In this document: positions 14,778 through 22,400 of the stretch, one piece after another
Position numbering within the stretch: the first letter of the stretch is position 1
How the letters are laid out: each line of letters starts with the position of its first letter
From: Chitinispirillaceae bacterium
GTDB lineage: Bacteria > Fibrobacterota > Chitinivibrionia > Chitinivibrionales > Chitinispirillaceae
Direction of reading: 5' to 3'
Assembly: GCA_016926315.1 (NCBI GenBank)
Contig: JAFGOU010000274.1
Span: 1-29,693 of the forward strand
Length of the DNA: 29,693 nt
The notes under the pieces: generated by a model
Told to the model about the DNA's origin: nothing
The model's database searches: none
What the model saw: the letters and a program-made list of their open reading frames with translations, nothing else
Position numbers and translations under genes: made by a program

Positions 14778-16208
14778 TCACCGTTCAGTCAGGTGCTCCC
14801 GGTGGTAACGGGCCGCGCGGTCGAGGATTCTAAGATTGCTGGGGATCAGCGCTTTTTTCCGGATCGATTGCGGCAGAATCGCGCGAAGGGTTTCCGGGCT
14901 GATGGCGCGGGTGGTCAGGGCGTACATCATAAGCATGAGGACCGTGGCGCCCGCGAGCAATCCCTCCTCCTTGGCAAGCTCCGAGGCCGGAATATAAACG
15001 GCGCGGACATCGGCGCGGGAGAGTGTACGCGAGACCAGTGATGAGTTCACCAGGATCACCCCTCCCGGTTCAACGTCCTTTTCAAATGCATCCAGCGAAG
15101 GGCCGTTCATGGCGATCAGGACGTTTGGTGTGTCGACCACCGGAGAGCCGATGTCCTCCATTGATATAATGGTGCTTGCGCTTGCGGTTCCCCCACGCAT
15201 TTCAGCGCCGTAGGAGGGGAGGCAGGTGGCGTTACGACCTTCGGCCGCCGCACATTCGGTGAGAAGCACGCCGGCGGAAAGGATTCCCTGACCTCCGAAC
15301 CCGGAGATTTTTACTTTCTGCTCGTGTGGCAGCGGTGATTGCGGTGGCGTCGCATGGCCCTTTTCCCCCGACTGGAGCAAGGCGCGCAGGCCGTCATCGT
15401 CGAGCCAGGGCCGGACACTGGCATACTCCTGCAGCGCGGGTGCGGATGAGGAAACGTCGCGGAATATCCGGCAGGGGAACTCCTTTTCCAGGCTGTTTTC
15501 GATCCATTCGAGCGCTTCAAGCGGGTCCATTTTCCAACCGGTGGGACAGGGCGAAAGTATTTCGACGAAAGAAAATCCCTTTTTATCGACCTGGTTGGCG
15601 AGCGCTTTTTTAACCGATTTCTGGGCGTGGCTGATTTTAGCCGCGGACGCAAGGGAGACCCGTTCGATATAGACCGGGGTTTTCAACGCAGCCATGACCT
15701 CGGCCATGCCGATGGGACCGCCATCCTGGAGCAGTGACCGTCCTTCGGGCGTCGTTATCGTTTTTTGCCCTACAAGGGTGGTCGGCGCCATCTGGCCTCC
15801 GGTCATGCCGTATATCGCGTTGTTGATAAAGAAAACTGTCAGGTTTTCATTGCGGTTCGCGGCATGAATGATCTCAGCGGTACCGATACCCGCCAGGTCG
15901 CCGTCGCCCTGATAGCAGACGATGATCGCGTCTTCGAGTGCGCGGCGCATGCCGGTCGCGACCGCCGGCGCCCTTCCGTGAGCGCACTGGACGTTGCCGG
16001 TATCGAAATAGTAGTAAAGAAAAACGCTGCATCCGACGGGTGAGCACATGATCACCCGATCCTGGATATTTAGATCGTCAATGGCCCGGGCGATAAGCTT
16101 GTGGGCGATTCCATGACCGCAACCGGGACAGTAATGGGTCGTCTGCGGCATCCCTTTTTTGCGGTCGAATGATTCATAAAAACTTTTTGACCGTTTATGT
16201 TTTATCAT
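14778..16208 (-). CDS. 2-oxoacid:ferredoxin oxidoreductase, fused beta (TPP) and gamma subunits
   Basis: Residues ~1-280 form the thiamine-pyrophosphate beta subunit: CPGCGHG at 27-33 and the TPP motif from GDGD (101-104) to NN (129-130), then YGMTGGQMAPTT. From about residue 298 a complete gamma subunit follows (GFGGQGILSAGVLL, then LPSYGAEMRGGTASA). A ~45-residue linker joins them, giving 476 residues where the family normally has two proteins. The ATG at 16208 overlaps the alpha-subunit stop as ATGA, implying coupling. With the alpha and ferredoxin subunits it would oxidise a 2-oxoacid with CoA to acyl-CoA and CO2 and reduce ferredoxin. Branched-chain 2-oxoacids are the likely substrates by resemblance to Vor. 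I see no frameshift or internal stop, so the fusion looks genuine. Confidence 0.9.
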   Translation of the reverse strand: MIKHKRSKSFYESFDRKKGMPQTTHYCPGCGHGIAHKLIARAIDDLNIQDRVIMCSPVGCSVFLYYYFDTGNVQCAHGRAPAVATGMRRALEDAIIVCYQGDGDLAGIGTAEIIHAANRNENLTVFFINNAIYGMTGGQMAPTTLVGQKTITTPEGRSLLQDGGPIGMAEVMAALKTPVYIERVSLASAAKISHAQKSVKKALANQVDKKGFSFVEILSPCPTGWKMDPLEALEWIENSLEKEFPCRIFRDVSSSAPALQEYASVRPWLDDDGLRALLQSGEKGHATPPQSPLPHEQKVKISGFGGQGILSAGVLLTECAAAEGRNATCLPSYGAEMRGGTASASTIISMEDIGSPVVDTPNVLIAMNGPSLDAFEKDVEPGGVILVNSSLVSRTLSRADVRAVYIPASELAKEEGLLAGATVLMLMMYALTTRAISPETLRAILPQSIRKKALIPSNLRILDRAARYHREHLTER

Positions 16209-17263
16209 ACCGTGGTTCCCGAAAGGTCCGAGACGACTTTTTCGGCGATCTCCTTTGCCGAGGGGATGATGCCGCCGTACCAGTTGTAGCGAAGGACCGG
16301 ACACTGCGATGCGACCGAAAGCTCTACATCCTCGGCCATCTGGCCATTGGCAAGTTCGACCGCAATGCAGCTTTTAAGCCCGGCGCTGAGATGTTTCAGC
16401 CGCTCTTTTGGAAAGGGGAAAAGCGTCTTCAGCCTGAACAGCCCGGCCTTGACGCCGCGGTCGCGGAGCAGTTTCACCGCCGACAGGCTTATCCTGGCGC
16501 TGATACCGTAGGCCACGAGCAGCACCTCCGCGTCGCCCGTCATCGTCTCTTCGTATTCAACCAGTTCCCGTTCAATGGCTCGATATTTTTCCTGCAGTTT
16601 GATGTTCAGCGCCGAAAGGATTTTTTGCTCCACGTAAATCGAGGTAATGATGTTTTTCCTGCTGGCGGAATCACCGTAAAGGGCCCACTCTTTGCGGTAA
16701 TCGTGCAACGGGACCTGGGGCAACACTATCGGTTCCACCATCTGACCGATATATGCATCGGAAAGAAGGTAAACGGTCATGCGAAAGCGGTCGGCCAGCG
16801 CGAATGACCGGTACGTAAAGTCGCACATCTCCTGGACGGTCGCCGGAGCGAACACGATATTCTTGTAGCATCCGTGGCCGCCGCCTTTGACAACACAACG
16901 GTAATCGCCCTGTTCCGGCCATATATAGCCGAGACCCGGACCGACCCTCTGGATATCGACGATCACTGCCGGCAGTTCGGCGCCGGCAAGGTAGGAAATT
17001 CCCTCCGCCATGAGCGAGATGCCCGGTCCGGATGATGCGGTCATGGCACGCGCCCCGGATGACGATGCGCCGTAGATCATGTTAATGGCACTGACTTCCG
17101 ATTCAGCCTGAAGAAAGTGCCTTCCCGCGCTGGGAAAATAGTGTGCAGCGGCGTGGGCTATTTCGCTTGCCGGAGTGATTGGATAGCCGAAAAAATGTGT
17201 CGCACCGCCCAGGAGCGCACCGAGCACGACCGCTTCATTACCTTCCGCCAGTTGTTTATCCAT
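16205..17263 (-). CDS. vorB: 2-oxoacid:ferredoxin oxidoreductase alpha subunit (VorB-like)
   Basis: The alpha subunit supplies the pyrimidine-binding and CoA-side domains of the enzyme. FFGYPITPASEIAHA, QAESEVSAINMIYGAS and TASSGPGISLMAEG are family motifs. GPGLGYIWPEQGDY followed by KGGGHG and the VQEM region resemble VorB (3-methyl-2-oxobutanoate:ferredoxin oxidoreductase) more than pyruvate or 2-oxoglutarate enzymes; this is recall, not an alignment. The ATG at 17263 gives 353 residues and overlaps the ferredoxin subunit stop by eight bases. An in-frame ATG at 17284 is an alternative. The next gene overlaps by ATGA, so all three cistrons are coupled. Confidence 0.92.
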   Translation of the reverse strand: MDKQLAEGNEAVVLGALLGGATHFFGYPITPASEIAHAAAHYFPSAGRHFLQAESEVSAINMIYGASSSGARAMTASSGPGISLMAEGISYLAGAELPAVIVDIQRVGPGLGYIWPEQGDYRCVVKGGGHGCYKNIVFAPATVQEMCDFTYRSFALADRFRMTVYLLSDAYIGQMVEPIVLPQVPLHDYRKEWALYGDSASRKNIITSIYVEQKILSALNIKLQEKYRAIERELVEYEETMTGDAEVLLVAYGISARISLSAVKLLRDRGVKAGLFRLKTLFPFPKERLKHLSAGLKSCIAVELANGQMAEDVELSVASQCPVLRYNWYGGIIPSAKEIAEKVVSDLSGTTV

Positions 17264-17483
17264 GCGAGGGGCCGTTTTTTTCATGAATGACCGTGATAGC
17301 CCCGGGTTCAGGGCAGATGTTGAAACAGATACCGCAGGCCGTGCATTTCTCGGAGTTGAATTCGGCGTAGGGGTATCCAAGGATATTAATTGAGGCGCTC
17401 AGGGAGATACATTGCTGCGGACATGCCGCAACGCAGAAACAACAACCTTTGCACTCATCGGGTGCGATCAGTATACGGTTCAT
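17256..17483 (-). CDS. vorD: 2-oxoacid:ferredoxin oxidoreductase delta subunit, 2[4Fe-4S] ferredoxin
   Basis: The 75-residue protein carries two cluster motifs, CKGCCFCVAACP and CTACGICFNICPEPG, with the usual family spacing. As the delta subunit it passes electrons from the TPP site to free ferredoxin. It is the first gene of the operon, and the alpha-subunit gene starts inside its last codons. The ribosome site before the ATG at 17483 is weak, and no clear promoter was found upstream. Dyad symmetries lie at 17539-17616. Confidence 0.9.
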   Translation of the reverse strand: MNRILIAPDECKGCCFCVAACPQQCISLSASINILGYPYAEFNSEKCTACGICFNICPEPGAITVIHEKNGPSHG

Positions 17484-17538
17484 TCAGCTGTTTCTAAGAA
17501 GAACGGCAATCAGGTGCACCAAGACTTCGTTGTCTATC

Positions 17539-17616
17539 GGTGACGTCACCCTGGTGAATGGTCACCGTACCATGCCATTGAAACTGAATGACCTTGAACG
17601 CCATTGTTCAGGTCAT
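17539..17616. promoter_or_regulatory. Cluster of dyad symmetries upstream of the vor operon
   Basis: Three symmetric sequences lie 56-133 bases upstream of vorD. They are the perfect 12-base palindrome GGTGACGTCACC (17539-17550), a related 14-base dyad GGTGA-ATGG-TCACC (17553-17566), and a longer imperfect one with arms ATGACCTTGAAC (17588-17599) and GTTCAGGTCAT (17606-17616). The first two share half-sites and are adjacent, as operator pairs often are. No regulator is identified. Some may instead form hairpins in the vor leader. Confidence 0.45.
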
Positions 17617-17688
17617 AACACTAAAATAACTAATTCTGCCGCTGAAGGAAAGAAATGCGATTGATTGGTTTTCCGATTATGGCAAATT

Positions 17689-17722
17689 AAAGAAGCCTGG
17701 AGCAGACGCTCCAGGCCTCTTT
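17689..17722 (-). terminator. Intrinsic terminator of the OmpA-family gene
   Basis: The arms AAAGAAGCCTGGAGC (17689-17703) and GCTCCAGGCCTCTTT (17708-17722) form a 15-pair stem with one mismatch and a four-base AGAC loop. On the minus strand the stem runs into TTTAATTT. It begins 11 bases after the OmpA-family stop at 17734, the expected position. Confidence 0.8.
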
Positions 17723-17733
17723 AAAACAGGCGG

Positions 17734-19305
17734 CTATTTATTGTATTCCTTCAGCGCTTCCCTGTTCAATACCTGCAATTCCACCCGGCGGTTCATCTTT
17801 CTGCCGTTGGCGCTGGTATTGGGAGCTTTTGGCTGTGATGGGCCGTAACCGCGACCGGAAAGCATGGTGGAAAGCTCGGGCGCGACCTGAATCAGGTAGG
17901 TCCGGACCGCATCGGCACGCGCCTGGCTGAGCATCATGTTCATGTTGAGCCTGCCGATATTGTCGGTGTGGCCGGATACCTCGATCTGAAGTTTGGGATA
18001 TTTCGTGAGCATTTTACCGATAATGTTCAGATAGGGATAGGAGTTGATGGAGATCTCCGCCTTCCCGGTTTCAAAATAGACGGCGTCGAGCAGAAGGAGA
18101 CCTGTCGACAGAAGCTGCTTTTCGGCATCCGAGCGTTTCGAACGCTCCTCTTCGAGCCGTTTCTGCGTTTCAGCAAGGGCGATGGAGTCCTGCTGCGCTT
18201 TTTTGGCCAGCGAATCGGCGCGGCGTTTTTCCTTGGCACGAGCCTTAACCAGGGCAATGGAGTCCTGCTGCGCTTTTTTGGCCAGCGAATCGGCGCGTTG
18301 TTCTGCACTCTGCGCTTTTCTGGCCATTGCTTCTTTTTCAGCAGCATCCTGCTTGTCTTTTTCCGCAAGAGCCCTGCGTTGTCCGGCAAGCATATCCATG
18401 GAAAAGACAATCCCGCCGAAAATGCGGAACGGTTCAAGTGCGCGTTTGTCGGCTCCGTCACGGTTCTTCGAAAGGGAGACATCACCGCCGAGATGGATAT
18501 TGAAATAGTACGGGGTGCGGAACTGTGCCGAGGTGGTGAGCCATAACGGGTCGTTCATCGGACGGGTTTCCTGTACAAAGGTGCGCGAGTTCGCCTCGAG
18601 ACCAAGAACCAGCATTGGATGCACAGAGCCCTGGACACCCGCGCTCAACAAAAGAAGGAGGTCATGGTTTGCCTGCAGTGAGTAGACGGCGCCCTCATTG
18701 AAATGGAATTTTATGCCCTGTGACTCATTGCCGAACATGACCGTCTGCATCGCCTTCCCCATGAAATCATATCCTCTACGGGTTGAAAAGTAGTTGTACC
18801 CGTCGGCAAGGTTCAGGTCGATCTGGTTTGTTGAAGTGCCGCCGATAATGGCGAACATTCCTCCCAAGCAGAGCGGGGAGACGCTCGGCAGGGGGAGCGA
18901 TCCGATAATGCCTCCGCTCACGGCACCCAGACCGAAAAGGTTGTCACCCGGCGAAGGATCGATAATCCCGTACCCGGCAATCGAGCCGAACACATCGACG
19001 AACGAGTTGACGCCGAAAGAAAACGCCGTCAGACCGGTCGATACATGAGAGCCTTCCACCGGCGTTAAAGACGAGTAGCCGATTTCCTGCTTGTACCAGG
19101 ACCCGGTCAGGTTGAACGTGAGGCGTCCGGACCCCATGGGCTCGGCGGAAAGGGTTTGTGACAATCCCCGTGTCGCCTGAAGTGTCGTCGGTGGCGCAAT
19201 CTGAGCGGTCCCGGTCGACTGCCCCTCAACCGGCAGCTGGACAAAAAAAAGTGTTGCCGCAATACATGCTCCGGCGAACCATCCTTCTCTTATAATTCGT
19301 GCCAT
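17734..19305 (-). CDS. OmpA-family outer-membrane protein with long charged linker
   Basis: The 523-residue protein starts with a signal peptide (core FAGACIAATLFFVQL, likely cleavage near VEGQS). Residues ~30-300 are beta-rich and Gly/aromatic-rich, consistent with an outer-membrane barrel. Residues ~305-400 are a highly charged coiled coil. An OmpA/Pal peptidoglycan-binding domain begins near 404, with VSGHTDNIG, SQARADAVRTYL and GRKMNRRVEL containing the Asp and Arg that contact peptidoglycan in the family. It would anchor the outer membrane to the cell wall. Strong GGAGG lies seven bases before the ATG. It is 156 bases downstream of the TPR gene; no clear promoter was found in that gap. 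Confidence 0.9.
   Translation of the reverse strand: MARIIREGWFAGACIAATLFFVQLPVEGQSTGTAQIAPPTTLQATRGLSQTLSAEPMGSGRLTFNLTGSWYKQEIGYSSLTPVEGSHVSTGLTAFSFGVNSFVDVFGSIAGYGIIDPSPGDNLFGLGAVSGGIIGSLPLPSVSPLCLGGMFAIIGGTSTNQIDLNLADGYNYFSTRRGYDFMGKAMQTVMFGNESQGIKFHFNEGAVYSLQANHDLLLLLSAGVQGSVHPMLVLGLEANSRTFVQETRPMNDPLWLTTSAQFRTPYYFNIHLGGDVSLSKNRDGADKRALEPFRIFGGIVFSMDMLAGQRRALAEKDKQDAAEKEAMARKAQSAEQRADSLAKKAQQDSIALVKARAKEKRRADSLAKKAQQDSIALAETQKRLEEERSKRSDAEKQLLSTGLLLLDAVYFETGKAEISINSYPYLNIIGKMLTKYPKLQIEVSGHTDNIGRLNMNMMLSQARADAVRTYLIQVAPELSTMLSGRGYGPSQPKAPNTSANGRKMNRRVELQVLNREALKEYNK
18182..18297. repeat. 41-bp exact direct repeat inside the OmpA-family gene
   Basis: Bases 18182-18222 and 18257-18297 are identical, 75 bases (25 codons) apart. 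They encode two copies of RADSLAKKAQQDSIA in the coiled-coil linker. Identity at the nucleotide level points to a recent duplication, and copy number may vary by slippage or recombination. Confidence 0.9.
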
Positions 19306-19461
19306 GTGACGACCTCCAGATATGGTGAATAGGGAACCGTTAATCGGTTGTCGTTAAATTAGATAAATTGATTGCCCCGAAGCAACAGGAACGAACGTTT
19401 GAAAAATTCGCTCTTTCACCCCACCCTCGACGTTGCCCGGCGGGGATGGTATGAGCAAGAG

Positions 19462-22400
19462 CTATTTTCCCGCCTTTGCCGCCTCATCCAGAACCCGCGG
19501 GTTTTTAGGATCAAGCGCTTTTGCTTTGTTCAGATAATCCTTATAAGCGGTCATACGTTTCTGAGCCTTGGCGCTCAATGCCAGCCCGAGCGCGGCCATA
19601 CCTAGTTTTGGATCGGCCTTGAGCGCTTTGTCAAAGTACTGGTCCGCACGGTCGTATTTCTGCTGCAGATAATAGGTATCGCCGCGTTCATACAGCGCCG
19701 GAGCATAGTCATCGTTTATATATGATATCTCCTTGTAGGTTTCGATCGCTTCATCATATTTTTTCTGCGCCTTCTGCATGGTTCCGCGAAGCATCAAACC
19801 TTCGATGTTCATCGGGTCATTGGACTTGATGTCGCTCAGGATCTTCGCCGTTTCCTCGTAACGCTTTTTTTCTAAGAGATCCCGGGCGTATTTAAGACGG
19901 TATTTATTGTCTTTGGTAAGCGTGATGAGCGCCTTGATCTCTGTTTCCGCTTTATCATGCTGACCCATCTGTTTGCTCAGGTCGTAAAGCTGCGTCTTGA
20001 TCTGGACGTTGTTCTTTTCGAGATTGCCGGCTTTTTCCAGAAGTTCAAGCGCCTGCGCCGGCCTTTTCGTTTCCAGATATCCCTGGACAAGCAGGAGCAT
20101 GGTAGGCACGTCCTTGGGCGCCATGGTCAAGACCATCTCCAAGTTGGTGATCGCCTGGGCCACCTGTTTTTTCTCCAGGAGCAGTGCGCTTGCGCGTTTG
20201 TTGGCTTCAAGATTCTGCGGCTGCAGAGAGAGCAGCTTTTGCAGCGCCTGCAGTTCGGCATCAGCCTTGTTAAGCTTTTTATAGGCCGAGGCCAGCGTTT
20301 CCCATAGAAGCGGAATGGTGTCCACGAGTGTCGAGGTCTGCTTGAGCACGGCGGCGGCCTTGTCCTGCGATGCCGGATCAGCGGCAAGAATAAGGCCCAG
20401 CCGCAGGAAACTCCGGTAGTCTTTGGGAAACGCGGTGGTGTTGGCGGAATAGATCTTGATCGCCGTGGCACGATCGGTTTTTTCGCGGAGGAAACCGCGC
20501 AGATATGACGCTTCGGGATCGGTTACTCCCGGCAATTTGACATACGCGTCGTACACCTCAAGCGATTTCGCTGGCTGATTGGTCTTTTCGTAACATTCGG
20601 CCAGTATCTTGAGCACTTTTTCGAGTGTCGCCGGAGCGGGTTTTGCCGCCCATGCCCTTGAGAGGAGCTCAATGGTTTTCGGTGTGTTGGCGGTTTTATA
20701 GTAGCTTTCACCGAGCGCGACCAGATATTGCGCGTTCTGGAGATTGGCATTTTTTACCAATTCGAGGTATTTTATCGCTTCCGGAAATTGCTGTTTTTCG
20801 TATTCGTTCAAACCGACGGCTCGCGCGATCGTCTGATCGGTCGGCACCTCGATCAGATATTTGCGGTAGGCGTCCATGGCCAGGCTGGTTTTTCCCGCCT
20901 TGACCTGCAGGTCGCCGAGCATTTTATACTCTTTGGTTGGCTTCGGTTTCATCAGCACGACCTGTTCATAACTGATGATCGCGTTTTTAACGTCACCCGT
21001 CATGGCCTGGCATTCTCCGAGATATCCCATCGCATCAAGATTTTTTGGGTCAAGCCGGAGCACCTCCTGGTACATCTTGATCGCGTTCGCGCAATCGTTT
21101 TTCTTCCGGTAAATGTCGCCGAGCGCGAGGTAATCCGGCGTTGTCGCTTCACCGAATTTGATCGCGTTCTGTATCACTGGAATCGCTTCAACGTCGAGCT
21201 TCTTGTGAAGGACAACGGCGATGTAATTCTTGTAAAACCCCTTAAGCTGCGGGTTCAAGCTGACCGCCGTCCGGTAGGCGGAAAAGGCGCCATCATGGTC
21301 TTTCTGCTCGAACAGAAGATCGCCAAGGTTTTTGTAGGCATTTGCGTTTTTAGGGTCGATCGCAAGATACTTCTTGAGATACTCCGATGCCTCCTGCTTG
21401 TTGTTGTTGCGGCTGGCGATTTCATAAAGTTTCCTGAACACCACCGGATCCTTCGGCGTGAGCGCCGCAAGTTCTTTGAGCAGCGCAAACGCGCGGGTGT
21501 AGTCTTTTTTCGCGGTGTAATATTCCACGAGTCTGACGCGGGATTCGGTGTTTTTCTTGTCACGGGCGATAATTTTCTGGTCGATGTCGGCGAGCTCCTC
21601 CTTTTCCTTATCAACCGGTTCGCCGGGACCGATCGCCGCAGCCGCGGTAATGATCGCCACGCGAATGGACGGATCGTCGGGCTTGAGCACCTTGGCTTTG
21701 CGCAGGAGACCCAGTGCCTCCTGGGGACGCTTGGTCTCGGTGTAACAGGTCGCAAGCATACGCAAAAGCTCATAGTCCTGCGGTGCGGTGGTGGCGACGA
21801 TCTCAAGAGGAGCGATTGCCTGGGCATACTGCTTGCTCTTGAAATGGATCATTCCTATCCGCCGGTTAGCTTCCGGGTCCTGCGGTTCGAGAGCGGCCAG
21901 CTTCTGCCATGCCGCAAGCTCCTTGGGCTGGTTCTTTAACTTTCCCTGTACCGTCGCCAGCGTACGCCATGCCACCCGAACCGTATCGGTCAAGGCAGTG
22001 GCCGCGGTGAGCACGGTTGCCGCTTTGTCGAGCGCGCCCGAATCGGCGGCGTATAAAAGGCCCAGGCGGAGGAAATTCCGGTAGTCTTTCGGATAGTTGG
22101 TAATATTGGCCCCGTATGCCTTCATGGCACCGCCGCGGTCGTGGCGTTCCTTGAGAAAGGCGCCGCGATAGGCGATATCCGTGTTACTGACACCGGGCAG
22201 CGCCACGTACGCTTCGTATGCCTCGGCGGCTTTCGGCATATTCCCGGTTTTTTCATAACACTCTCCCAGAGGGATAAGAATCTGAGAACGGACCGTGGGA
22301 GCCGGCCGGCCGGCCCACGCCTTCCCGAGTGCGTCGACGGTGGTATTGCAATCGTCAAGCCTGAACGCGGAAAGACCGAGCGCGGTCAAAAGGGTGACGT

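Noticed and set aside
16209..16304. Upstream extension of the fused Vor beta-gamma subunit
   Set aside because: It lies entirely within the alpha-subunit gene; the ATGA overlap at 16208 and the family N-terminus support the shorter start.
17539..17616. Terminator or small RNA reading
   Set aside because: No U tract follows any of the dyads and no promoter was found for a separate transcript; operator or leader symmetry is the more cautious reading.
20728..21939. Long + strand open frame (403 codons)
   Set aside because: It is antisense to the TPR gene and has no recognisable domain or supported start.
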